Assembly (NCBI GenBank): GCA_013697365.1
Contig: JACCXA010000090.1
Location: 1-10,782 of the forward strand
Origin: Chthoniobacterales bacterium
GTDB lineage: Bacteria > Verrucomicrobiota > Verrucomicrobiia > Chthoniobacterales > UBA10450
DNA: 10,782 nucleotides
Reading direction: 5' to 3'
This document shows, piece after piece, positions 1 to 7,628 of the stretch. Position numbers and translations under genes: made by a program. Each line of letters starts with the position of its first letter. The stretch's first letter is position 1. The notes under the pieces are model-generated. The model did no database searches. It saw nothing but the letters and a program-made list of their open reading frames with translations, and was not told where the DNA came from.

Positions 1-176
1 GGTTGCGAGAGATCGCTCGACTTTTCTCGGGCTGACACGAGTGCGCTTTCTCATCAAGAGCCGTGATAGTAGTAAGCTCCGCTCCTCTCGGCAATGCGGC
101 AGCGCGTGCGCGGTTGTTCCCCAACCGCAGCCCTCTCGCACTCGCCCCGGCCGCGAAGCTTGCTTAAGCTGCGCGC
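1..176. other. Non-coding leader upstream of the acyltransferase pair
   Basis: I see no convincing gene here; the open frames are shadows without recognisable protein character. There is a perfect 7-bp inverted repeat, GCGGTTG at 110-116 and CAACCGC at 122-128, with a 5-nt loop. A shorter one, AGCTT/AAGCT, spans 157-170 just before the first start codon. Neither is followed by a T tract. They could be the end of an upstream transcript or part of the leader of the acyltransferase mRNA. No clear -35/-10 pair was recognised. Confidence 0.5.
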
Positions 177-1220
177 GTGCACGGTCTCTGGAAGCGCCTC
201 CGCTACCGCCTGGAGTGGTTGGGATTGACGGCCCTCCTCAAACTGGTGCCATTGCTCTCGCGCAAGAGTTGTTACCAAATCGGCGGGTGGGCGGGCCGGC
301 TCACGGCGATGTGCGACGCCCGCGGACGGCGTGTCGCGCTGAGCAATCTCGAGGCTGCCTTTGGCAATGAATTTTCGCCGGCGCGCCGCGACGAGATTGT
401 GCGCGAGTCCTATCAGCATTTCGCGCGCACCATGCTGGACCTTTTTTGGAGTCCGCGACTGACCCGGGAAAACTACGAGGGCTACATCGAGTTCCAGAAT
501 GTGGAGCAATCGCGCGCCGACATCGCGCCATCGCACAGTTGCGTGGTCGGCTCGTTCCACTACGGGAACTTCGAATGGATCAGCCTCGCCGCAGGCTGGC
601 TTGGATTTCCCAGCGCGATCACGACGCAAGAGTTCAAGAATCCGCGGCTCGACGCGTTCTTCCAAACCCTGCGTGAGCAATCCGGACACACCACCGTCTC
701 ACGGGAGGGTGCGATCGTTCGGCTTTACAAAATTCTGCGCCGGAAAGGGCGCGTGGCCATGCTGGTCGACACCACGCTGCCGCCGCATCAACCGACCGTC
801 GTGATCGAGTGCTTCGGATTGAAGACGATCGTGACCGTGGCCCATGCCTGGCTGCAGAGTAAAACCGGAGTACCGATGGTGCCTTTCTACTGCGAGCCGC
901 TTGCAGATGGGCGGTATCGCGCGGTCACGCTGCCGACCGTGCGCCATGCAGAGGGCGCAACGCACCAGGAGATCGCGCAAGCTTGCTGGGATGCGTTCGA
1001 ACCAGTGGTGCGACAGAATCCCGCGCCCTGGCTTTGGATGTACAAACATTGGCGTTACAAACCGGCGGAAACACCGCGAGCCTATCCGGTCTACTCGCAG
1101 CCATCGCTGGAGTTCGATCAGATCGCGGCGCGGCCGAATTACGCGAAGCTGGATCGCGAACTCATCCAGACGGCGAAGGCGGCGCGGCGCGCGTCCGCGA
1201 CGGAATCTGTGCGCCGATGA
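177..1220 (+). CDS. LpxL/HtrB-family lipid A acyltransferase, first copy
   Basis: This is a 347-residue member of the lysophospholipid/lipid A acyltransferase family (Lip_A_acyltrans). Such enzymes work at the inner membrane and move a fatty acyl chain from acyl-ACP to a lipid A precursor. The catalytic HX4E signature is visible as H128-YGNF-E133. A conserved block with an Asp (GRVAMLVD, 191-198) and the C-terminal NPAPWLWMYKHWRY (281-294) also fit the family. A hydrophobic stretch lies near residues 15-28. The start is GTG at 177: an in-frame TAA at 165-167 lies just upstream, and the next Met (residue 46 or so) would remove conserved sequence. There is no evident Shine-Dalgarno. The stop overlaps the next gene as ATGA, so the two are translationally coupled. 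Exact acyl donor and acceptor cannot be told. The family is secure; assignment to LpxL, LpxM or a phospholipid/ornithine-lipid acyltransferase is not. Confidence 0.9.
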   Translation: MHGLWKRLRYRLEWLGLTALLKLVPLLSRKSCYQIGGWAGRLTAMCDARGRRVALSNLEAAFGNEFSPARRDEIVRESYQHFARTMLDLFWSPRLTRENYEGYIEFQNVEQSRADIAPSHSCVVGSFHYGNFEWISLAAGWLGFPSAITTQEFKNPRLDAFFQTLREQSGHTTVSREGAIVRLYKILRRKGRVAMLVDTTLPPHQPTVVIECFGLKTIVTVAHAWLQSKTGVPMVPFYCEPLADGRYRAVTLPTVRHAEGATHQEIAQACWDAFEPVVRQNPAPWLWMYKHWRYKPAETPRAYPVYSQPSLEFDQIAARPNYAKLDRELIQTAKAARRASATESVRR

Positions 1221-2239
1221 ACGCCTTTTGGAAATCCCTCCGTCATCGTGGCGAATGGCTTGCGGTCCGTGGTCTGGCGCTGCTGGTGCCGGCGTTGCCC
1301 CGCGCCATCTGCCATTTGCTTGCGGACATTTTTGGGGCCGTGGCTGCCTTCGTTGATTTATCAGGACGTCGCGTGGCCTTGAGCAACCTCGAGGCCGCGT
1401 TTGGCTCGACCATTTCGAAGCGGCAAAAACATGAACTCGTCCGGCAATCCTATCAGCACTTCTCTCGCGCGATGGCGGATCTGTTCTGGAGTCCGCGACT
1501 GACGCAAAAAAATCTCGGCGTCATCTTCGACCCGACAGATCTTGAGCGACTCAAACGAGATCGCGGCACTGAGCAGGGAACAATCTTTGCCTGCCTGCAC
1601 TACGGGGGATTTGAGTGGATCGCACTGGTCCTGGGCCTGAGCGGCTTTCGTTGCACTGTCGTGACGCAAGCGTTCAAAAACCCGCTCTTGAATTCCATCT
1701 TCAACCAGCGGCGCGAAGTTTCCGGTCATCAGACGATCCGGCGCGAAGGAGCCATGCTCCGGCTGTACAAGGCCCTGCGAAATGGGCGCAGCGTCACGCT
1801 CGCTGTGGACCTCACGATTTCGGCGAAGCTGCCGAGCGTTCCGATCAGCTGCTTCGGAATGCAAACATGCGTGACGTTTGCGCATGCTTATCTCCACCGG
1901 CGCACCGGAGCGCCAATCATCCCCACGCATTGCGAGCCGTTGCCGGGCGGCCGCTATCGCCTCGTCATTCATCCGGAATTACGGATTGCCGCGGACGCGA
2001 CGCAGCAGGAGATCGCGCAGGCCTGTTGGGATTGCTTCGAGCCTGTTCTCCGGCGAAACCCCGCCCCGTGGCTGTGGATGTATAAACATTGGCGCTATCG
2101 CCCAGCGAACGCTCCGCGGAATTACCCCGGCTACGCAAACGAGTCGCCCCATTTTCGGAAGTTGCTGGCGCGCACGGAGAAGGAGAAGGCCGCGCTGCGC
2201 GAGGCACGCCAGGCGGCTCTCACGGCAGCCCCCGGTTGA
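1217..2239 (+). CDS. LpxL/HtrB-family lipid A acyltransferase, tandem paralogue
   Basis: This 340-residue paralogue of the preceding gene aligns with it without gaps over roughly the first 310 residues. The catalytic signature falls at the same positions (H128-YGGF-E133), as do the Asp-containing block (RSVTLAVD, 191-198) and NPAPWLWMYKHWRY (281-294). In residues 51-100, 34 of 50 positions are identical by my count. I chose the ATG at 1217, which overlaps the upstream stop by 4 nt (ATGA). The frame stays open further upstream, but the paralogue alignment begins exactly at this Met. Most likely the pair adds two secondary acyl chains to lipid A, as LpxL and LpxM do in Escherichia coli, or uses chains of different length; that division of labour is inference. 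The C-terminal tail after residue 310 is charged and differs from the first copy. Confidence 0.9.
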   Translation: MNAFWKSLRHRGEWLAVRGLALLVPALPRAICHLLADIFGAVAAFVDLSGRRVALSNLEAAFGSTISKRQKHELVRQSYQHFSRAMADLFWSPRLTQKNLGVIFDPTDLERLKRDRGTEQGTIFACLHYGGFEWIALVLGLSGFRCTVVTQAFKNPLLNSIFNQRREVSGHQTIRREGAMLRLYKALRNGRSVTLAVDLTISAKLPSVPISCFGMQTCVTFAHAYLHRRTGAPIIPTHCEPLPGGRYRLVIHPELRIAADATQQEIAQACWDCFEPVLRRNPAPWLWMYKHWRYRPANAPRNYPGYANESPHFRKLLARTEKEKAALREARQAALTAAPG

Positions 2240-2275
2240 CAAAGCAGCCCGGATGGCGTCTCAGATACCCCTAAT

Positions 2276-2881
2276 ATGCGACTCCTCTGCCGATTCTTCT
2301 TAGTTGCTGCCCTCGCTTCTACTGCGCTCCTGACCAGTTGCGAAACTGCCTCCCGCGGAACCGGCGGAAGTTACCGCGTGACCGCCTACCGTCCGAAGGA
2401 TCCTTCCAACGTGAAGGTCAAGCTCTCGACTTCCACGCAGCACGTTTACGTGATGGAAGGGGATCGCCTGCTCATGGCTGTTCAGGGCACGGTCGGAGCG
2501 AAAAACACCACGCCGCTTGGCTCCTTTCGGATTACTAACAAAATCAAAAACAAGCGCCGCATCAGCCAGCCCGACGCAGGATATCCGATGGCCTACTGGT
2601 GCGAGTTCAAGCCGGCCTACGGATTTCACGAAGGCTTCGTTCATCCTGCTCCGCGGTCGCACGGTTGCATCCGATTGCATAAGGAAGCCGCGGCGCGGCT
2701 CTTCGCTCTGGTGAAGGTTGGCACGCCGGTGCAGATCGCGAAGTCTCTGCCAGAAGACGCTAAGTACGGCAGCACGGTTCGGAAGCTGGACCAGAGCCGG
2801 GATCCGGATCCACCACGCTCCCTTCTCATGTCGCCAAGCTGGTTCAAGGATCCCGCCGGGCCGTTGCTGGTCGACGGTTGA
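2276..2881 (+). CDS. L,D-transpeptidase (YkuD domain) lipoprotein
   Basis: This 201-residue protein begins with a lipoprotein signal peptide: a basic n-region, hydrophobic residues 7-19 and the lipobox LTSC, giving lipidation at C22. Glu at +2 does not match the Asp retention signal, so outer-membrane location is plausible. A YkuD catalytic domain covers about residues 47-155. It has the TPLGSFRI segment (79-86), H118, and the active-site SHGCIRL (128-134) with nucleophile C131. The family cross-links peptidoglycan through 3-3 bonds or attaches proteins to it; stand-alone short lipoprotein forms are common. There is no LysM or peptidoglycan-binding domain. After about residue 160 comes a Pro/Ser-rich, low-complexity tail. 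The gene lies 36 nt after the acyltransferase pair on the same strand, so co-transcription is likely. The domain is certain; which cross-link it makes is unknown. Confidence 0.92.
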   Translation: MRLLCRFFLVAALASTALLTSCETASRGTGGSYRVTAYRPKDPSNVKVKLSTSTQHVYVMEGDRLLMAVQGTVGAKNTTPLGSFRITNKIKNKRRISQPDAGYPMAYWCEFKPAYGFHEGFVHPAPRSHGCIRLHKEAAARLFALVKVGTPVQIAKSLPEDAKYGSTVRKLDQSRDPDPPRSLLMSPSWFKDPAGPLLVDG

Positions 2882-2897
2882 TTCGTTTTCCGCAGTG

Positions 2898-2911
2898 AGC
2901 CTCGTCCGAGG
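2898..2911. other. Short inverted repeat between the transpeptidase and ispH
   Basis: GCCTC and GAGGC form a 5-bp stem with a 4-nt loop (GTCC) in the 81-nt gap before ispH. There is no T tract after it, so it does not look like an efficient terminator. It could slightly attenuate transcription or mean nothing. Confidence 0.25.
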
Positions 2912-2962
2912 CGGGAGCGTCCGGCACTGGATTGTGCGCGGGATCGCGTGTTGGTTAAATCT

Positions 2963-4204
2963 ATGAGCCCCCCCGCTTCGCCCGGTCCTGCTGCGACGGC
3001 ACACCAGAAGGTGAACCTGCGGACGCCGGAGGTGATGACGGCCGTGCAGGAGCAGGTCGAAGCGCATTATCGCAGCGACATCGTGGACAAAATCCGCCGT
3101 AACGGCGGCATTCTGACGGTCGGTGATATTACCGTGCGACTCGCGAAACAGTTTGGATTCTGCTACGGCGTCGAGCGCGCGATCGATCTCGCCTACGCCG
3201 CGCGCAAGGTTTTCAAGGACCGCCGCCTTTTTATCCTGGGCGAGATCATCCACAATCCCGAGGTCAACGAGCAGATCTCCTCGTTAGGCATCAAGAATCT
3301 GATGGGCAAGGACAAACAGGCCGAGATCAGGGATCTACAGCCGGAGGACGTGGTCATCGTGCCGGCGTTCGGGACGGAAGTCGCGACCATGCAGCAGATC
3401 AAGGAGCGCGGCTGCCAGATTGTCGACACCACCTGCGGCGACGTCATGAGTGTCTGGAAGCGCGTCCGGAAATACGCAAGCGAATCGGCTACTTCGATCA
3501 TCCACGGCAAGGCCGAGCACGAAGAGACCAAGGCGACCAGCTCCAGGGCGCTGGGCGAAGGGAAGGGCCATTATCTCGTCGTGCTGACGCTCGCGGAGAC
3601 GGATTACGTCTGCGATTACATCCGGCACGGCGGCAACAAGCAGGAATTTCTGGAGAAGTTTAAGGCCGCCTACTCACCGGGCTTTGACCCCGATCTGCAC
3701 CTGCGGACCATTGGAGTTGCGAATCAGACGACCATGTTGCGTGGAGAAACCGAAGAGGTGCAGCGGCGCATTCGGCAGGCCATTACCGATCGGGACGGAG
3801 TGGCGGCGGCGCAGAATAACTTCAGGTTCTTTGACACCATCTGTGGAGCGACGCAGGAGCGGCAGGACGCGCTCCGGGAGCTGCTCGACGTGCGGATGAA
3901 TCTGCTGCTCGTCGTCGGTGGGTACAACAGTTCGAATACGTCGCATCTTGCCGAGATGGGAGAGGAAAAGCTGCCGACATTTTTCGTCCGGAACGCCTCC
4001 CGCCTGCTTTCGAAGGGTGAGATTCTGCACTACGACCTCCATCAGCGGCAGGAAGTCATCGCGAAAGATTGGCTCAGCGACGGACCACTCGTCGTCGGGA
4101 TTACAGCTGGCGCCTCCTGTCCGAACAATCTGATTGAAGAGACGCTGATCCGGTTGTTCGAGCTGCGCGGTATTTCGCGCGAACAACTGGAAGCGACCGC
4201 CTAG
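2963..4204 (+). CDS. ispH: 4-hydroxy-3-methylbut-2-enyl diphosphate reductase (long-form IspH)
   Basis: IspH is the last enzyme of the MEP pathway, a 4Fe-4S reductase turning HMBPP into IPP and DMAPP. The three cluster cysteines are visible: GFCYGVERA (C67), DTTCGDV (C158) and DTICGATQ (C294), counting from ATG 2963. The substrate-binding segments GEIIHNPEVN, IHGKAEHEET, VVGGYNSSNTSHL and GITAGASCPNN are all present. At 413 residues it is the long type typical of cyanobacteria and plants rather than the ~315-residue E. coli type; the HGKxxHEET form of the His loop also fits the long type. The first ~60 residues are an extension before the catalytic core. An in-frame GTG at 2948 would add five residues; I prefer ATG. 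No Shine-Dalgarno is evident for either. The 81-nt gap after the L,D-transpeptidase allows co-transcription. IPP also feeds the undecaprenyl carrier needed by neighbouring envelope functions. Confidence 0.95.
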   Translation: MSPPASPGPAATAHQKVNLRTPEVMTAVQEQVEAHYRSDIVDKIRRNGGILTVGDITVRLAKQFGFCYGVERAIDLAYAARKVFKDRRLFILGEIIHNPEVNEQISSLGIKNLMGKDKQAEIRDLQPEDVVIVPAFGTEVATMQQIKERGCQIVDTTCGDVMSVWKRVRKYASESATSIIHGKAEHEETKATSSRALGEGKGHYLVVLTLAETDYVCDYIRHGGNKQEFLEKFKAAYSPGFDPDLHLRTIGVANQTTMLRGETEEVQRRIRQAITDRDGVAAAQNNFRFFDTICGATQERQDALRELLDVRMNLLLVVGGYNSSNTSHLAEMGEEKLPTFFVRNASRLLSKGEILHYDLHQRQEVIAKDWLSDGPLVVGITAGASCPNNLIEETLIRLFELRGISREQLEATA

Positions 4205-4222
4205 AGCGCCGGGCAATTTGGA

Positions 4223-4276
4223 GGGGAAGCTATGTGCTTCTCCACTCTCGAAACGCGGGGAAGCAACAGCTTCCTC
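4223..4276 (+). other. Two tandem stem-loops with identical 5' arms after ispH
   Basis: Starting 18 nt after the ispH stop there are two hairpins. The first has GGGGAAGC (4223-4230), loop TATGT and GCTTCTCC (4236-4243). The second has GGGGAAGC (4257-4264), loop AACA and GCTTCCTC (4269-4276). Each is an 8-bp stem with one G-U pair, the wobble falling at different positions. The 5' arms are identical and the loops differ. No run of T follows either, so a classic intrinsic terminator is not supported. They may stabilise the 3' end of the ispH mRNA or be a duplicated terminator-like element. An ATG inside the first loop (4232) opens a frame leading into the DUF1801 region, but I do not believe it is a start. 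Confidence 0.5.
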
Positions 4277-4339
4277 TACGAGATCTCTAACGGGCCCTTA
4301 GTCTTTACAAACGCGACGAGGTTCCCTATCAGCGGAAGC

Positions 4340-4754
4340 ATGAAAGCGGCCGCCGAGATCACGACACCAACAGCCTACATCGCGAGCCTGCCCGAAGACC
4401 GCCGGGCCACGATTGAAGCCCTGCACCAAGCGATCTGGAAAGCGGCGCCGGATCTGGGCCATTCGTTTCCTGCGGCATGCTGGGCTATGGCGCTTACCAC
4501 TATAAATATGCCAGCGGACGCGAAGGCGACACGGCGGTGGTGTCCCTCGCGAGCCAGAAGAATCACATCAGCCTTTACATGTGCGCGACAGAGGACGGCG
4601 AGTATCTGGCCGAGAAAAACAAAGAACGCTCGGGAAAGTTTCGGTTGGTCGCAGCTGTATTCGCTTCGCAGATCTGGAGGTAGAGGTCGCGATGGAGCTC
4701 GTGCGAAAGTCCGCTGCGCTTCTAAAGAAGGGCAGCGGAGATTTCGCAGCCTGA
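4340..4754 (+). pseudogene. DUF1801-type (YdhG-like) gene broken by two -1 frameshifts
   Basis: The protein can be read only by changing frame twice. Frame one (ATG 4340 to about 4455) gives the typical N-terminus YIASLPEDRRATIEALH. Frame two (about 4456-4630) gives GMLGYGAYHYKYASG, SLASQKNHISLYMC and DGEYLAEKNK. Frame three (about 4632-4754) gives GKVSVGRSCIRFADL and a Lys-rich C-terminus ending at TGA 4752-4754. Together these make a complete DUF1801-type small protein of about 138 residues, a fold related to the iron-chaperone frataxin-like group and of unknown function. Both breaks lie at a GGG where one extra G would restore the frame (near 4456 and 4632-4634). That pattern suits either recent decay or homopolymer undercalling in the assembly. 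The remaining sequence is well conserved, which argues that any loss is recent. It converges with the dnaJ-like gene. Confidence 0.8.
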
Positions 4755-4811
4755 GCTCGCCGTGCCGCTGCCGCGCCAGTCGCGAAGAGCGCAACACAAT
4801 CGCGGGGTGGC

Positions 4812-5543
4812 TTATCTGCGCGTAACTCGAACTTCCGGCCGGTAAGTCACGCGGACGAGAATGTCGCCCCGGCCGCCTCTCGGCGCGGGTAATCCTTCGC
4901 CTGCGATTCGCAATACTTCCCCGCGCCGGACACCGGCTGGAATCGATATGGCCAACTGTGTGCCGGTCGGACCTGCGATTCGTTCGGTGCCACCTTTCGT
5001 TGCGAGTTGCGGGCTGATCCGCAACTCACACTTCAACTCCGAACCGCGCACCTTGAAGCGGAAGTTTGGCGACGCGCGGACGCGGATTTGCACGAAGCCC
5101 CCGCGGAAGGGCTCGTGTCGCACAATGCGAAACCGCGTTCCCGGCGCGGTGTTCGGAGGAACGATGAGCTGATACGTCTCGAGGCCCCCGGGGTTCGCGG
5201 GATCTTTCACACGAACGTCCAGCGATGAGCCGCGGAAGAACTCTTCCAGACGCAGTTGCACATCCTGCGACACATCGCGATCGATCTTGCCAATGCGCAG
5301 CGAGGGCGCGCCCTTGCCCTCCGAGTCGAGATCCCGATCGTAAGCGCGGCGCCTTGCGGGGTCGCTCAAGATCACGTGTGCCTCATTCAGCGCCTGCGAA
5401 CGCTGAAGCGCCTCCGGCGAATCTGGATGGAGATCCGGATGATGCCGTTTTTGAAACCGGCGATAAGCGTCGCGGATCTGGGCGATCGTCGCGCTGCGAC
5501 CAAGCCCGAGCGTGGCGTAATGATTGAGCTTGGCGGCCGGCAA
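4812..5543 (-). CDS. DnaJ/CbpA-like co-chaperone without zinc finger
   Basis: This 243-residue protein has an N-terminal J domain (about residues 6-70) with the HPD motif at 35-37, which stimulates the DnaK ATPase. A short linker follows, then a DnaJ C-terminal substrate-binding region (about 88-240) including PAGVRRGEVLRIAGEGLP and GGRGDILVRV. The CxxCxGxG zinc repeats of true DnaJ are absent and the Gly/Phe linker is minimal, so it is a type II, CbpA-like protein, shorter than E. coli CbpA (about 306 residues). The start must be TTG 5543-5541: an in-frame stop lies at 5570-5568, and the J domain begins within seven residues with no ATG. It sits 78 nt downstream of the GH127 gene on the same strand and could share its transcript, though a functional link is not obvious. 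Its 3' end faces the broken DUF1801 gene with no clear terminator between. Confidence 0.88.
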   Translation of the reverse strand: MPAAKLNHYATLGLGRSATIAQIRDAYRRFQKRHHPDLHPDSPEALQRSQALNEAHVILSDPARRRAYDRDLDSEGKGAPSLRIGKIDRDVSQDVQLRLEEFFRGSSLDVRVKDPANPGGLETYQLIVPPNTAPGTRFRIVRHEPFRGGFVQIRVRASPNFRFKVRGSELKCELRISPQLATKGGTERIAGPTGTQLAISIPAGVRRGEVLRIAGEGLPAPRGGRGDILVRVTYRPEVRVTRR

Positions 5544-5621
5544 GGGAGCGAATCGTAACGGGGCGTGTCAGAATGGCGAGGGCCTGGTAACGGACGTTGC
5601 CGTCAGACAGCGCGCGAGGCT

Positions 5622-7535
5622 TTAGCGCGTTCCGGAAATCGTAGCTGGAGTCCCTTCTTCGACTCGCCAGTAAACTGCATGACGCTGATGATGCACGCGG
5701 TGAAACGGGATGAGAGAGACTTCCTTTGCCAAACCGAATGCGTCCGTTGTGAAGGTCAGCGGTTTGCCCGCGACGCGACGGATGTTTGCGATCATGTCGT
5801 CTGACTTTCCGATCACGACCGGCGGAGGCGGACCGGGCATTCTGTTGTATTCGTTGTGATCTCTCGCTTGCTGTCCATCCGGCGGCAGGTCCTCCGTGCC
5901 AAGTTCCGCCGCGAGAACGATGGGGCCGTAAAGCACGGTGACCATCTTCGGGTCGTCCGGCAGGTGCTCCAGCTGCAGGCTCATCGGCAGCTTCACTTCG
6001 ATTTTGTCGCCGCTCTTCCAAAGTCGTTCCAAAGTGAAGTATCCGTTTTGGCTTTTAACGATTTGCCTACTGCCATTGACGGACACGGTCGCGCTCTCGG
6101 CCGCCCATTTCGGCGCGCGGATTTTCAGCGCAAGTTGAGTTGGCTCTGTACAGGTCAGCGTGAGCGTTGTCGTCTCATGCTCGGGAAACTTTGTTTCCTG
6201 CCGAACGGTCATTCCGCGCTCCTTCCAGCTCAGCTCGGAGGCGATGAACAAGTTTATCCAGAGAGCGTCGGCGCTGTGGAAATAGATCGAGTCACCGTAT
6301 TTCGCGTGGCTTTCCATGCTGGTGCCGAGACAGCACCAGAATGATTCTAAAGGAGTGGAATAGACTTTGAAGTGCCCCGGCTTGAGCGCGGCAAAATAGG
6401 TCGTCATGCCGTTCTCCGGATCCTGGGAGGCGAGGATGTGGTTATAGAGCGCGCGCTCGTAGAAATCCATGGTGGCGCCCGCCGGTTCCCATGCGAATAG
6501 GTGCCGGGTAAGTTTCAGCATGTTGTAGGTGTTGCACGTCTCAGCGGTGGTCGTGCTCAAGTGCCGCGCGGTTTGTTCAACCGGAAAGAAATGCTCGTTA
6601 TCGCCGTGGCCGCCGATGACCCACGAACGGCTCCCCACTACGCGCCGCCAGAAAAACGTGGCGATGTCATGGGAACGTTTTTCGCCCGTGAGCTCGAACT
6701 CCCGCGCCGCGCCGATCGCCTTCGGGATCTGCGAGTTCGCATGCAGTTTGTTTAGGTTATCCTCGCCGCGCGCGAGCGGGTCGAGCACGGCGGCGTGCCG
6801 GAAAGCCTGCGCCAGTTTTTGATGGTCTGGGTGGTGCGAAAACGCGAAGAGATTCGCGCAGACTTCATGCATGCCGCCGTGTTCCGCAGTTAGCACTTTT
6901 TGCATTTGCTCGGGCGGAAGCCGGTCGACGCGAAACTTGACCCAGGCGGCCATGCGATTGGCAACCTCGAGCGCCTGCTGATTGCCACACTGCACATGCA
7001 CGTCGAGCAGTCCGGCCATGATTTTGTGCAGCGTGTAATACGGCGCCCACACCCTTTTTCCTGTCTCCAACCGATCGAAAAATTCCTCGGGATAAGCGGA
7101 AAGGAAGCCGGCGTTGAAGCCCCTTGCCGGCATCGCATTCTGACATTTTGCGAGCTCGGCCACCAGATAGTCTGCGCGCTGTTTAAGCGCCGTGTCCCCC
7201 GTGCTGGCGAACATCAACCCAAGTGCGGAAAGATAATGGCCCACGCTATGGCCGCGCAGTTCGTGCTCCGGTTTCTCCCAGCCACCGAGCGGTTCGGCGC
7301 TGGACTGAAGGCCGGCGGTAACACGGAAGTTATGCAGGAGCCGCTCCGGATCGAGACGGAGGATATATTGCCGATCACGTTCCTGCGCCTGGTGGAAAGG
7401 ACCGGGCAGCAGCCTAACCTGACGCAAGGCAAACGGACGCGCGACTGGCTGGACCAATTGCTCCTGGGCCAGGGCTGACGCCTGAGAAAGGGCGAAGAAC
7501 GCGAGAAGTGGAAGAAGGGGACGACACCAAGGCAT
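5622..7535 (-). CDS. Secreted GH127 glycoside hydrolase (DUF1680), likely beta-L-arabinofuranosidase
   Basis: This 637-residue protein starts with a Sec signal peptide (hydrophobic residues 7-20, likely cleavage after ALA at 21-23). The rest matches the GH127 (alpha/alpha)6-barrel family (formerly DUF1680). In the characterised bifidobacterial HypBA1, a zinc ion is held by one Glu and three Cys, and one Cys is the nucleophile. The equivalents here are E332 and C334 in AETCNTYNMLKL, and C401-C402 in ESFWCCLGTSMESH, C401 being the probable nucleophile. E314 in GGHGDNEHF is the likely acid/base. All key residues are present, so an active enzyme is expected. Substrate is inferred as beta-L-arabinofuranosides from plant cell wall glycoproteins or arabinans, but relatives act on other sugars. 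The ATG at 7535 gives a clean signal peptide; no Shine-Dalgarno is seen. It is divergent from the DUF4139 gene and has no transporter or regulator beside it. Confidence 0.9.
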   Translation of the reverse strand: MPWCRPLLPLLAFFALSQASALAQEQLVQPVARPFALRQVRLLPGPFHQAQERDRQYILRLDPERLLHNFRVTAGLQSSAEPLGGWEKPEHELRGHSVGHYLSALGLMFASTGDTALKQRADYLVAELAKCQNAMPARGFNAGFLSAYPEEFFDRLETGKRVWAPYYTLHKIMAGLLDVHVQCGNQQALEVANRMAAWVKFRVDRLPPEQMQKVLTAEHGGMHEVCANLFAFSHHPDHQKLAQAFRHAAVLDPLARGEDNLNKLHANSQIPKAIGAAREFELTGEKRSHDIATFFWRRVVGSRSWVIGGHGDNEHFFPVEQTARHLSTTTAETCNTYNMLKLTRHLFAWEPAGATMDFYERALYNHILASQDPENGMTTYFAALKPGHFKVYSTPLESFWCCLGTSMESHAKYGDSIYFHSADALWINLFIASELSWKERGMTVRQETKFPEHETTTLTLTCTEPTQLALKIRAPKWAAESATVSVNGSRQIVKSQNGYFTLERLWKSGDKIEVKLPMSLQLEHLPDDPKMVTVLYGPIVLAAELGTEDLPPDGQQARDHNEYNRMPGPPPPVVIGKSDDMIANIRRVAGKPLTFTTDAFGLAKEVSLIPFHRVHHQRHAVYWRVEEGTPATISGTR

Positions 7536-7628
7536 ATCTAGAAATGCGCGGCAGGAAGGTTCGTTGTCATTTCTGTCGCCCTCAGCGTTGCTACCTTGTC
7601 CCGGCGCCGTCTACGATCACTTTTCTTG
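7536..7628. promoter_or_regulatory. Divergent intergenic region between GH127 and DUF4139 genes
   Basis: The 93 bp separate two genes for exported proteins reading outward, so promoters for both should lie here or overlap the starts. On the plus strand TTGTCA (7565-7570) is a fair -35, but no good -10 lies at 17-nt spacing. I could not define a promoter on the minus strand. No clear operator palindrome was found. Confidence 0.35.

Noticed and set aside
41..370. Plus-strand frame of 109 codons at the left end
   Set aside because: It overlaps the acyltransferase in another frame and shows only Arg/Pro-rich shadow composition.
2300..3253. Long minus-strand frame of 317 codons opposite the L,D-transpeptidase and ispH
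   Set aside because: It is a GC-rich shadow of two well-supported genes and has no recognisable motifs.
4232..4825. Plus-strand frame of 197 codons through the DUF1801 region
   Set aside because: Its first part precedes the natural start and its last part is out-of-frame reading after the first frameshift; only the middle matches the family.
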